From NCBI RefSeq assembly GCF_001514205.1, contig NZ_KQ948763.1:473887-537886 (forward strand): a stretch of 64,000 nt of DNA. The letters run 5' to 3'. Made by a program: the position numbers and the translations under genes. This DNA is from Streptomyces griseoruber. GTDB lineage: Bacteria > Actinomycetota > Actinomycetes > Streptomycetales > Streptomycetaceae. The notes beneath the pieces are model-generated. The model searched no databases. It saw only the letters and a program-made list of their open reading frames with translations, and was not told the DNA's origin. This document shows positions 33,124 through 41,551 of the stretch, piece after piece. Each line of letters opens with the position of its first letter. The first letter of the stretch is position 1.

Positions 33124-34076
33124 GCCTGCCCCCCGGTACGACCCTCACGGCCGGCGACCAGGGCGTCGACGGAGACGGTGAGCCGGCCCGGGTCGACCGG
33201 GGCGCGGTCCTCGACCCGCTCGCCGGCGCCCGGCCGCACCCGGCTGGTCATCCACGCGGCCAGGTGGCGGTAGCACGCCCGCCGGTCGGCCGGGGACAGC
33301 GGCGCCCGCCGGATCGCCGAGGTGAAGCCCCAGACGTACTCGGCGAGCAGCCGGGGTGTCGGGTGCAGCGGGCCGGCCCGGCGCGGGTCCAGGTTGACGC
33401 ACCGGGAGCGCTTGGAGGGGTTCGCCCGCTCGGCGCGGGTGGGGTGGTCGCGGCGGAAGTACAGCAGCTCCGGCACCTGGTGGAAGGGCCCGTGCAGGGT
33501 GATCTCGGCGACGAACGTGCGGTCCGCGTGGTGGTAGCTGTCCATGGGCTTCACCCGGCGCAGCATGTCGGCCCGCATCACCCCGTAGAAGTCGTCGCCA
33601 CCCGGCTCGAACAGCAGACTGCGGAAGCGCTCCGGGGCGTGCGGCGAGTCGGTGGCGAGACCGTACTCGTAGGGGACCTTCACCCGGCCGTCGCCGTCGA
33701 TGACGGCCTGTCCGGTGTGCGCGAGGATCACGTCCGGCCGCTCGTCCAGCGCCTCCACACAGCGCCGCAGCAGGTCCCTGCCGTACAGGTCGTCGTGCGA
33801 GGCCCACTTGAACAGCTCGCCGCGGGACTCGGCGAACACCCGGTTGTGGTTCGGCGTGGCGCCGATGTTCCGGGGCAGCCGCAGGTACCGGATGCGCGAG
33901 TCCTTCGCGGCGTACCGGCGGCAGATGTCCTCGGTCCCGTCGGTCGAGGCGTTGTCGGAGACGACCAGCTCGAAGTCCTCGTACGTCTGGCCGAGCAGGG
34001 CGTCGAACGACTCGGCCAGGTACTCCTCGCCGTTGTACACGGGCAGGCCGATGCTCAGCCTGGGTCGGTCGGTCAT
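33120..34076 (-). CDS. Family 2 glycosyltransferase
   Basis: 318 residues with a GT-A fold: SIGLPVYNGEEYLAESFDAL, VVSDNASTDGTEDICRRYA, and WASHDDLYGRDLLRRCVEAL (the DxD-like metal site is DD). Substrate sugars are unknown; it extends the repeat unit on the cytoplasmic face. ATG 34076 directly opens the fold and overlaps the flippase stop by 4 bp. Confidence 0.9.
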   Translation of the reverse strand: MTDRPRLSIGLPVYNGEEYLAESFDALLGQTYEDFELVVSDNASTDGTEDICRRYAAKDSRIRYLRLPRNIGATPNHNRVFAESRGELFKWASHDDLYGRDLLRRCVEALDERPDVILAHTGQAVIDGDGRVKVPYEYGLATDSPHAPERFRSLLFEPGGDDFYGVMRADMLRRVKPMDSYHHADRTFVAEITLHGPFHQVPELLYFRRDHPTRAERANPSKRSRCVNLDPRRAGPLHPTPRLLAEYVWGFTSAIRRAPLSPADRRACYRHLAAWMTSRVRPGAGERVEDRAPVDPGRLTVSVDALVAGREGRTGGQA

Positions 34077-35377
34077 GAGGTCCTCACTTCGGGAACGGAG
34101 TTGTGGTGCCGCTCGCGCAGGGCGGACCGCAGCTGCAGCCACCACACGGCCGAGCCGCTGACGGTCGCGGCGGCGACGCCCCAGGCCGAGCCGACCGTGC
34201 CGGCCAGGACCGCGCCGCCGAGCCCGCCGCCGACATAGCAGACGGAGGCGAAGAGCTGGCAGCGCAGGCTGCGCCGGGCCGCGCCGAGCGCGCGCAGCCC
34301 GGCCGCCGCGCCGGTGCCCAGGCCCGCGCCCGCGACGCCGAGGGTGATCGGCACGATCAGCTGCGCCGCGGAGTGCCAGACCCCGCCGAGTACGAGTTCA
34401 CCGAGCCGGTCCGGCAGCAGCAGCAGTGCCCCGCCCCAGAGCAGCGCGCCGGCGGCCTGCCCGCCGCCCAGCAGGAGACAGAACGTGCCGAGGCGGTGCG
34501 GTGCCTGCCGCAGTACCCGTGCCGCCTCCGGGACGGTGACCAGGGACAGCCCCATCAGCACGGCGAGGAACGGGCCCATCAGCAGCTCGGCGCCCCGCAC
34601 CGCGCCCACCGCGCCGACCCCGGCGAGCGCGCCGAGCCCGTACGCCCGCAGCTGGCTCGCGCCGCTGAGGCTGACGTTCTCGACGAGGTACCGGTAGCCG
34701 AGATCGCGCTGCTCGCGAAGCCATCCGCGGGCCCCGGTCATCCGGGGCCGGATGCCGGACTGGAGGCAGCCGTACCCGGCGGCCACCGCGGCGGACGCGC
34801 CCCAGGCGAGCACGAAAGCGGCCACGCTGCCCACGTGGGCCGCCACGACCATGGCCGGGACGAGCGCCACGCCCCACACGAGGTCGTTGACGAACGCCTT
34901 CCGGCCGGCGCCGGCGGCGAAGAACGAGAACCGCCAGGCGTCCTGGAGCAGCAGCCCCGGCAGCATGACCCCGAGGCAGGCGAACGCGGGCCCCACCCGG
35001 CCGCCGAGGGCGAGGCCGGCCAGCAGACACGGCACGCCGATGGCGGTGCCGACACCGAGCGCGGTACCCGACGACCGGGCCACCGCCCCGCGCCAGGACG
35101 TCTCCGGCGCGCCGCTGAAGCGCACCACGAGCGGGTCGGTGGCCAGCCCGCGGGAGACGTTCAGCACCACGCCGTAGGTCACCCAGGCCAGGCTGAACAC
35201 ACCGAACGCGGTCACCCCCAGCGAGCGGGCCACGTAGATGCCCACCGCGAAGTTGGAGATGCTGGAGGCCGCCTGGTCGGCCAGTCCCCAGGACAGCCGG
35301 CCGACGAGGGCCCGCTTGGCGGATCCGGCCGGTGCCGCCGGTGCCGTCTTCTCCTCCTCGGTGGTCATCGGCGTCAC
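34073..35377 (-). CDS. Wzx-type polysaccharide flippase (MOP superfamily)
   Basis: 434-residue integral membrane protein with about 12 helices; begins LVGRLSWGLADQAASSISNF, the usual first helix of oligosaccharidyl-lipid flippases, and ends with a short basic tail. It would move undecaprenyl-linked repeat units across the membrane for polymerisation by the O-antigen-ligase-type protein at 41.5-42.8 kb. Translation start GTG 35377 overlaps the previous stop by 4 bp (GTGA); ATG 35365-35368 region is the alternative. Confidence 0.85.
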   Translation of the reverse strand: MTPMTTEEEKTAPAAPAGSAKRALVGRLSWGLADQAASSISNFAVGIYVARSLGVTAFGVFSLAWVTYGVVLNVSRGLATDPLVVRFSGAPETSWRGAVARSSGTALGVGTAIGVPCLLAGLALGGRVGPAFACLGVMLPGLLLQDAWRFSFFAAGAGRKAFVNDLVWGVALVPAMVVAAHVGSVAAFVLAWGASAAVAAGYGCLQSGIRPRMTGARGWLREQRDLGYRYLVENVSLSGASQLRAYGLGALAGVGAVGAVRGAELLMGPFLAVLMGLSLVTVPEAARVLRQAPHRLGTFCLLLGGGQAAGALLWGGALLLLPDRLGELVLGGVWHSAAQLIVPITLGVAGAGLGTGAAAGLRALGAARRSLRCQLFASVCYVGGGLGGAVLAGTVGSAWGVAAATVSGSAVWWLQLRSALRERHHNSVPEVRTS

Positions 35378-36648
35378 ACCTTGATCAGTTCGGCGCCGCG
35401 CAGGGCGTCGGCCGCGGCGGCGACGGCGCCGAACGGCAGCCCGGACCGCTCGGCGACGTCCAGCAGACTGTGCTCGCCGTCGGAGAGGCTGAGCACCCAG
35501 AGCATGGCCATCTGGGCTTCCTTCGCGTCGCTGCGTCCGCCGAGCGAGTCGTACAGCCCGCGCCGGCCCAGCTGGGGCTCGCCGTAGGGGCTGAGGTTGA
35601 CGTACCGCCGGTTGCGGTCCAGGACGGCGAACGCCTCGCGGCAGACGGCGAGCGTGTCCGCCATCGCCTCCGGGGAGACGAAGTCCAGGTTGTCCGCCGA
35701 GGTGTGGTACTCGGGGTAGCCGGCGTACGGGGTCCGGCTGAGCGAGCCCACGCCGAGATCGAACCCGGGCGAGCAGTACTGCCGCTCGTCATAGCCGTAC
35801 GGGGTGAACTCGGCGATGTGGTGCGGGCGTTCGGAGGCGGCCAGCACATGCCGCAGCACCCGGTCGATCTCCGCGTCGCCGCGCCTCGACCGCTTGTACG
35901 TCAGCCGGCCCGGGTCGCCGGCACAGGCCAGCACCAGCCCGTGCCTGACCCGTTCCACCCGCTCCGCGTTGCGGGCCAGCCAGGTGATCGCCCCGATGGT
36001 GCCGGGCGCGAAGATGAACCGGTAGGTGTAGTACGGCGTCCGCTCCGCCAGCGCCCGCGCCAGGAACACCGCCACCGCGATGCCGGCCAGGTTGTCGTTG
36101 GCCAGCGACGGGTGGCAGACATGGCAGGAGACGATCACCTCGTCGGCGACCTGTCCGGGCACCACGTGCTCGGCGTAGGTGAGGTGGCCGTCGGCGAGCG
36201 TGGAGTCGATGCGCACCTCGTACTCGCCGTCCGGCAGCGCGTCCAGGGTCTCCTGGGCCAGGCAGAACCCCCACTCGGGCTGGTAGTAGCTGGTGCGGTA
36301 CGGCACCCAGGACGGGTGGTCCGGCAGGGTGTGCAGATGTCCGCGCAGCTCGGCCAGCGGCATCGTCGCCGACACCGGCACGCTGTAGCCGAGCACGTGC
36401 AGACTGGACTCGGCGAAGTCGACGACCCGCCGGCCGGTGGAGTCGGCGATGTACGCGTCCCGGATGTTCCACTCCTGCGGCACCGTCCAGTCGAGCACCG
36501 GGGTCCCGGTCGGCACCTCGTGCACCTGCAACGGGACGTACTCGCCGACGATCTCCAGGGTGGCGCGCACCCCGTCGCCGGTGATGCTCCGGCACAGCGG
36601 GTACAACCGCTCCACCAGCGCGTACATCTCCTCGCCGGCCGTGGTCAT
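35374..36648 (-). CDS. DUF4910 aminopeptidase-like protein with winged-helix tail
   Basis: 424 residues: N-terminal insert domain of the DUF2172 type (about 1-150), M28-like zinc peptidase fold with SCHVCHPSLANDNLAG and, near residue 325, EYHTSADNLDF (ligand His), and a C-terminal winged-helix domain (about 365-424). Genes of this family recur in capsule and LPS clusters but the reaction is undefined; it may hydrolyse an amide on a sugar precursor. ATG 36648 overlaps the epimerase stop by 4 bp like its neighbours. Confidence 0.85.
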   Translation of the reverse strand: MTTAGEEMYALVERLYPLCRSITGDGVRATLEIVGEYVPLQVHEVPTGTPVLDWTVPQEWNIRDAYIADSTGRRVVDFAESSLHVLGYSVPVSATMPLAELRGHLHTLPDHPSWVPYRTSYYQPEWGFCLAQETLDALPDGEYEVRIDSTLADGHLTYAEHVVPGQVADEVIVSCHVCHPSLANDNLAGIAVAVFLARALAERTPYYTYRFIFAPGTIGAITWLARNAERVERVRHGLVLACAGDPGRLTYKRSRRGDAEIDRVLRHVLAASERPHHIAEFTPYGYDERQYCSPGFDLGVGSLSRTPYAGYPEYHTSADNLDFVSPEAMADTLAVCREAFAVLDRNRRYVNLSPYGEPQLGRRGLYDSLGGRSDAKEAQMAMLWVLSLSDGEHSLLDVAERSGLPFGAVAAAADALRGAELIKV

Positions 36649-37670
36649 CGGCGCCACCGCAGGGTGTCGTCGACCGCGCCGGCCTCGGACGCCGCGCGCA
36701 GCACGGCCAGCCGGGTGAAGCGCTGCTCGAAGTCCTCCCGGGTCAGCCCGTGCGCGCGGTAGGCGTCAGCGAGTTCGAGGGCGCCCTGCTTCACCGTCCA
36801 CTCGCAGTCGAAGCCGGGGATCGCCGTGCGGAACCGGGAGAAGTCCACCCGGTACGACCGCGGATCGGCGCCGTTCTCCCCGGTGATCACCACCTTCGCG
36901 CCGGACACCGCCTCCGCGACCTGCCCGGCGATCTCGGCGACCGTGACGTTGTTGATCTCGCTGCCGATGTTGAACGCCCGGTCGTGCACCGCCTCCCGCG
37001 GCGCGGTCAGCGCGGCCGTGAAGGCCCGGGCGATGTCGGCGGCGTGCACCAGCGGGCGCCAGGGAGTGCCGTCGGAGAGGACGAGGACCTCGCCGGACAG
37101 CAGGGCGTGTCCCACCAGGTTGTTCAGCACGATGTCGGCGCGCAGCCGGGGCGAGAAGCCGAAGGCGGTGGCGTTGCGCATGTACACCGGGGTGAAGTCG
37201 CCGTCGGCGAGTTCGTGCAGGTCGTCCTCCACCCGCACCTTGGACTCCGCGTACGGCGTCACCGGGCGCAGCGGGGCGTCCTCGGCCACCAGGTCGTCAC
37301 CGCCGGCGGCGCCGTAGACCGAGCACGTCGACGCGTACAGGAAGCGCCGCACCCCGGCCTCGCGGGCCAGCCGGGCCAGGCGTACGGACGCGTGGTGGTT
37401 GATGTCGTAGGTGAGTTCCGGCGCCAGCGATCCCAGCGGGTCGTTGGACAGCGCGGCCAGGTGGATCACGGCGTCCACCCCGGCCACGTGCTCGGCCGTG
37501 ACGTCACGCAGGTCGACCCGCGGCCCCGGCGGGTCGGCGGGCGTCGGGCCGAGCACACAGTCGGCGAACAGGCCGGCGTCCAGTCCGACGACCTCGTGCC
37601 CGGCGGCCGCGAGGACCGGGGCCATCACGGTGCCCAGATAGCCCTGGTGCCCGGTCAGCAGTACGCGCAA
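36645..37670 (-). CDS. NAD-dependent sugar epimerase/dehydratase
   Basis: 341-residue extended short-chain dehydrogenase: nucleotide motif LLTGHQGYLGTVMAP, YASTCSVYG (catalytic Ser/Thr) and YAESKVRVEDDL (YxxxK catalytic pair at about 145). It converts a nucleotide-linked hexose, as 4-epimerase or 4,6-dehydratase or reductase; similar proteins sit with C-methyltransferases of the NovU/TylCIII type and reduce or epimerise their products. Next to the PIG-L gene with a 3-bp gap. Confidence 0.88.
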   Translation of the reverse strand: MRVLLTGHQGYLGTVMAPVLAAAGHEVVGLDAGLFADCVLGPTPADPPGPRVDLRDVTAEHVAGVDAVIHLAALSNDPLGSLAPELTYDINHHASVRLARLAREAGVRRFLYASTCSVYGAAGGDDLVAEDAPLRPVTPYAESKVRVEDDLHELADGDFTPVYMRNATAFGFSPRLRADIVLNNLVGHALLSGEVLVLSDGTPWRPLVHAADIARAFTAALTAPREAVHDRAFNIGSEINNVTVAEIAGQVAEAVSGAKVVITGENGADPRSYRVDFSRFRTAIPGFDCEWTVKQGALELADAYRAHGLTREDFEQRFTRLAVLRAASEAGAVDDTLRWRR

Positions 37671-37673
37671 GGT

Positions 37674-38321
37674 TCATTCCCCCAGGTCGAGAGTGAGTTT
37701 GGTGACGGCGAACGCCTCGGCGTAGCGCGCGTGGCATTCGATGCCGCGGATCCGGGCCAGCCCGAGGAAGGCCTCGCGGTCGTACCAGGGCCGGTGCCGC
37801 TGCGAGGGGTAGTGCTCCTGAAGCAGCCGCACCTTCTGTTCGGCGACCTCCGGCGACAGCGGCTGGTACGCCGCCGGACGGCCGAGATCGCCGTCCCACT
37901 TGACGATCTCGTAGCCGAGCACCAGGTGGTCGCGGAACGCGGTGGTCATCAGCTGTGCCAGACCGCGGTGGTCCTGGTGCGCGTCATCGGTGCGCGGGGC
38001 CAGCACGAGATCGGGCTCCGTCCCCGCGCGCAGCTCCTCGACCGCGTCCTTGGCCTCTTCCCAGTGCGCGGGCAGCCGGCCGTCGGGCAGCTTGTGCACG
38101 GTCAGCCGCAGGTCGGCACCCGGGCAGAAGGCGGCGAGCGCGGCCTGCTCCTCCTGCTCCCGCTCGCTGCCACCGCCCGAGAGCACCAGCACGTCGACGC
38201 GGACGCCCGGCCGCGCGAGGCACAGCGTCAGCAGTGTGCCGCCGGCGCCGATGGCGATGTCGTCGCAGTGCGCGCCCACCGCGACGATCCGGTCCAGGCG
38301 CCCGGTGCCGAGCCGGATCAC
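37674..38321 (-). CDS. PIG-L family deacetylase
   Basis: 215 residues with LmbE/PIG-L zinc motif AVGAHCDDIAIGAGG (HxDD; here AHCDD) at the N-terminus and the second His pair in APRTDDAHQDHRGLAQL. It removes an acetyl group from an N-acetylated sugar or nucleotide sugar in the cytoplasm. GTG 38321 overlaps the nucleotidyltransferase stop by 4 bp. Confidence 0.9.
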   Translation of the reverse strand: MIRLGTGRLDRIVAVGAHCDDIAIGAGGTLLTLCLARPGVRVDVLVLSGGGSEREQEEQAALAAFCPGADLRLTVHKLPDGRLPAHWEEAKDAVEELRAGTEPDLVLAPRTDDAHQDHRGLAQLMTTAFRDHLVLGYEIVKWDGDLGRPAAYQPLSPEVAEQKVRLLQEHYPSQRHRPWYDREAFLGLARIRGIECHARYAEAFAVTKLTLDLGE

Positions 38322-39112
38322 GCGCTCGCCCCCGCGCCGTCCCGCTCCCACACGGCCCACGGCCGGTCGCCCCGCGCATAGGCGTCGTCGAGCGCGGCCC
38401 GCTCCTTCACGGTGTCCGTCGGCTTCCAGAAGCCGCGGTGCTGGTGCGCCACCAGCCGGCCGCGCTTGGCCAGTTGGGCGCAGCCGTCGGCCACCAGGTC
38501 CCCGTTCTCCGGGATGTGGTCGAAGATCTCCTGGCGGAGCACGAAGTAGCCCCCGTTCTCCCACAGGGGCAGTTCGCTCACCGCCGTGATGCCCCCCACC
38601 AGGCCGTCCTCGCCCAGGTCCACGCAGTGGAAGGAGGACTGCGGCGGCACCACCATCATCGACGCACCGGCGTCGCGCCGGGCGAACCGGTCGATCATCT
38701 CCGGCAGCGGGGCGTCGGTGAGCACGTCGGCGTAGTTGGCGAGGAACATCTCGTCGCCGTCCAGGTGGTGCCGTACCCGGCGCAGCCGCTCCCCGATCGG
38801 CGACTCGATACCGGTCTGCACGAACGTGATCGTCCAGGAGGCGATGTCGGTGGACAGCAGCTCGGTCCGCCCGCCGCGCAGCACGAAGTCGTTGGACGTC
38901 GTCTCCTCGTAGTTGAGGAAGAAGTTCTTGATGTGGTCGGCCCCGTACCCGAGGCACAGGATGAACTCCGTGTGCCCGTAGTGCGCGTAGTAGCGCATGA
39001 CGTGCCAGATCAGCGGCCGCGGGCCGACCATCGCCATCGGCTTGGGCACGTCGTCGGAGGCTCCGTTGCGCATCCGCATCCCGTAGCCGCCGCAGAACAG
39101 TACGACCTTCAT
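38318..39112 (-). CDS. Sugar-1-phosphate nucleotidyltransferase (glucose-1-phosphate cytidylyltransferase-like)
   Basis: 264 residues: N-terminal pyrophosphorylase motif VVLFCGGYGMRMRNG, DDVPKPMAMVGPRPLIWHVM (catalytic Lys), metal-site Asp in FLANYADVLTDAPL, and GYFVLRQEIFDHI. The layout (LGYGADHIKNFFLNY) is that of RfbF-type CTP:glucose-1-phosphate cytidylyltransferases, which start CDP-deoxysugar routes. No CDP-glucose 4,6-dehydratase of the RfbG type is recognised in the cluster, unless the SDR at 36645-37670 fills the role. 4-bp overlap with the upstream methyltransferase gene. Confidence 0.88.
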   Translation of the reverse strand: MKVVLFCGGYGMRMRNGASDDVPKPMAMVGPRPLIWHVMRYYAHYGHTEFILCLGYGADHIKNFFLNYEETTSNDFVLRGGRTELLSTDIASWTITFVQTGIESPIGERLRRVRHHLDGDEMFLANYADVLTDAPLPEMIDRFARRDAGASMMVVPPQSSFHCVDLGEDGLVGGITAVSELPLWENGGYFVLRQEIFDHIPENGDLVADGCAQLAKRGRLVAHQHRGFWKPTDTVKERAALDDAYARGDRPWAVWERDGAGASA

Positions 39113-40344
39113 CGCTTGACCTCGACAATGCTCAGTTCCGGGATGGGGAAGACCAGCCGGCCGCCCCATTCGTGTACGAAGGACAGCTGCTCGACCAGCT
39201 CGGCCCGCAGGTTCCAGGGGAGGACGAGGACGTAGTCCGGTTCGTCGGCGGCTATCCGCTCGGGCGGCAGGATCGGGATACGGGTGCCCGGGGTGAACCT
39301 GCCGTGCTTGTAGGGGTTGCGGTCGACCGTGTACGGGAGCAGGTCGGGCCGGATGCCGCAGTGGTTGAGCAGGGTGTTGCCCTTGCCCGGCGCGCCGTAG
39401 CCGACGACCGTCTCGCCCCGCTCGGCCGCCTCGACGAGGAACCGCAGCAGGTCCCGGCGCACCTTGGCCACCCGGGCGGAGAACTCGGTGTACCCGGACA
39501 GCTCCTGGAGCCCGGCGGCCTTCTCCCGGTCCAGGACGTCGGCCACCCGCCGGGTCGGCTCGCCGGCCACCTCGGCCGGGCGGGCCCACAGCCGGATGGA
39601 ACCGCCGTGCGTGGGCAGCAGCTCGACGTCCACGAGGGCCAGTCCGCCGCTGGCCAGCGCCCGGATCGCGGACGCGACCGTGTAGTACTGGAAGTGCTCG
39701 TGGTAGATCGTGTCGTACTGGTTCTCCTCGATCAGGGTCAGCAGGTGCTGCACCTCGATGGAGACCCAGCCGTCGTCGGCGACCAGGGCGCGCAGCCCCT
39801 GGGTGAACCCGACCACGTCGGGGATGTGCGCGTACACGTTGTTGGCCACGACCAGATCCGCCGGGCCGTGCTCGGCGCGGACGGCCGAGCCGGTGTCCGG
39901 GGACAGGAACTCCGTGAGCGTGGGCACACCCGCGTCCCGCGCCGCGGCCCCGACGTTCACCGAGGGCTCGATGCCGAGGCAGCGGATCCCCCGGTCCACC
40001 ACATGCCTCAGCAGGTATCCGTCGTTGCTCGCGACCTCGACCACGAACGCGTCGGCGCCGAGGTCCAGCCGCTGTACGGCGCCGTCGACGAACGTGCGCG
40101 CGTGCTCCACCCAGGAGGTCGAGAAGGAGGAGAAGTACGCGTACTCCTTGAACGTCTCCTCCGGTGTGATCAGCGGCGGGATCTGTGCCAGCCAGCAGTC
40201 GGTGCAGACCCGCAGGTGCAGCGGGTACGCGGGCTCCGGCAGGTCCAGTTGGTCCGCGGCGAGAAAGCTCTCGCACGGTGGTGTCGCCCCCAGATCGACG
40301 ACGCTCGCCAGCGCCGCCGAGCCGCAGAGTCGGCATCGTGTCAT
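39109..40344 (-). CDS. Sugar C-methyltransferase (NovU/TylCIII family)
   Basis: 411 residues in three parts: N-terminal zinc-ribbon-like domain (CRLCGSAALASVVDLGATP and CTDCWLAQIP, four Cys), SAM-binding domain (VVEVASNDGYLLRHV, VVANNVYAHIPDVVGF, YHEHFQYYTV) and C-terminal Methyltransf_14 domain (GYGAPGKGNTLLNHCG). The family adds a methyl at C3 or C5 of nucleotide-4-keto-6-deoxysugars, giving branched sugars such as noviose or mycarose; TIYHEHFQYYT carries the usual active-site His pair. This implies a branched sugar in the polymer. 4-bp overlaps on both sides. Confidence 0.92.
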   Translation of the reverse strand: MTRCRLCGSAALASVVDLGATPPCESFLAADQLDLPEPAYPLHLRVCTDCWLAQIPPLITPEETFKEYAYFSSFSTSWVEHARTFVDGAVQRLDLGADAFVVEVASNDGYLLRHVVDRGIRCLGIEPSVNVGAAARDAGVPTLTEFLSPDTGSAVRAEHGPADLVVANNVYAHIPDVVGFTQGLRALVADDGWVSIEVQHLLTLIEENQYDTIYHEHFQYYTVASAIRALASGGLALVDVELLPTHGGSIRLWARPAEVAGEPTRRVADVLDREKAAGLQELSGYTEFSARVAKVRRDLLRFLVEAAERGETVVGYGAPGKGNTLLNHCGIRPDLLPYTVDRNPYKHGRFTPGTRIPILPPERIAADEPDYVLVLPWNLRAELVEQLSFVHEWGGRLVFPIPELSIVEVKR

Positions 40345-41549
40345 GTACTGCCCCCCATCAGTTCCGTCCGACCCGCGATCGCGGTGCGGTACTCCTCCAC
40401 CAGGCGCTCCAGGCCGACGGCCGGGCTGAAGCCCTGCTCGTAACGGCGCCGGGCCGCCCGGCCCATCTCCTGGTTGCGGGCCGGCCCGCCCGCGATCCGG
40501 CGCAGGCAGGACGCGAGCGACGCGGCCTCGCCCGGCCGGTGCAGCAGCCCGGTCACCCCGTCCTCGACGAGCTCGACGAAGGCGCCGTGACCCGCGGCGA
40601 CGGCCGGGACCCCCGCCGCCATCGCCTCCACGACCACCAGGCCGAACGCCTCCAGCCAGGTCGAGGGAGCCACCACGGCGACCGACCGCGCGACGGCCTG
40701 CCGGCACGCGGCCTGGTCGTACAGACCGACGTACCGCACGTCGTCCCGGCCCGCCGCCCAGGCGGTCACCTCCGGCTCCAGCGGCCCCGAGCCGGCGATC
40801 ACGAGCGGCACGCCCACCCCGCCCCCGGCGGCGATCTCGTCCCAGGCGGCCATGAGCAGCCGTATGCCCTTGGCCTCCGCGAGCCGGCCGAGATAGAGCA
40901 GATGCTCGCCGGCGCCGTCCCTGCGGACGCCCGGTTCGGGCACGAAGTTGTGCTTCACCGCCAGTCGCCCGGCCGGCAGGCCGGCCCCCACCAGGACCTC
41001 GCGCTGCGCCGCGGAGATGCACAGGAACCGCTCCACGCCGGACCACCACCGCCGCCGGTTGACCGACAGGCTGACCGCGAGCGGCACCGTCGCCAGCCGG
41101 GAGCCCCGGTAGCAGCCGTGCCGCACGGCGGGCAGCGGAGCGGACCCGACGCACTCGGTGCACGGCCGGCCGTCCCGTTGCAGCGTGCCGGGCGGGCAGA
41201 CCTGGGTGTAGTTGTGCAGCGTGGCGACGGCGGGCACGCCGGCGTCGGCGCAGGCGGCCAGCACCGCGGGGGACAGGAGCGGGAAGACGTTGTGGACGTG
41301 CACCACGTCCGGCCGCTCGGTGCGCAGCCGGGCGGCCAGCTCCGTGCGGACCGCCGGGTTCCACGGCACCAGCAGCGGTACCGCGACCTTGCCCAGCAGG
41401 GACCGGGCGGCGATGTCGTCGCTGCGCCGCTCGAACACCTCGACCCGGTGACCGGCCCCGCGCAGGAGGGCCACCTCCTGGTCGACGACCTTGTTCTCCC
41501 CGCTCGGCTGCGCCGAGGCGTAGCGGTTGTGCACCACGAGGACGTGCAT
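40341..41549 (-). CDS. Family 4 (GT-B) glycosyltransferase
   Basis: 402 residues: N-terminal VLVVHNRYASAQPSGENKVV and DVVHVHNVFPLLSPAVL, C-terminal donor site LLYLGRLAEAKGIRLL and VVAPSTWLEAFGLVVVEAM (the E-x7-E motif). The region around residues 125-150 has four Cys (VCPPGTLQRDGRPCTECVG and GCYRG), the small zinc-binding insert common in this subgroup. Sugar donor unknown. ATG 41549; 2-bp gap to the polymerase gene. Confidence 0.92.
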   Translation of the reverse strand: MHVLVVHNRYASAQPSGENKVVDQEVALLRGAGHRVEVFERRSDDIAARSLLGKVAVPLLVPWNPAVRTELAARLRTERPDVVHVHNVFPLLSPAVLAACADAGVPAVATLHNYTQVCPPGTLQRDGRPCTECVGSAPLPAVRHGCYRGSRLATVPLAVSLSVNRRRWWSGVERFLCISAAQREVLVGAGLPAGRLAVKHNFVPEPGVRRDGAGEHLLYLGRLAEAKGIRLLMAAWDEIAAGGGVGVPLVIAGSGPLEPEVTAWAAGRDDVRYVGLYDQAACRQAVARSVAVVAPSTWLEAFGLVVVEAMAAGVPAVAAGHGAFVELVEDGVTGLLHRPGEAASLASCLRRIAGGPARNQEMGRAARRRYEQGFSPAVGLERLVEEYRTAIAGRTELMGGST

Positions 41550-41551
41550 GG

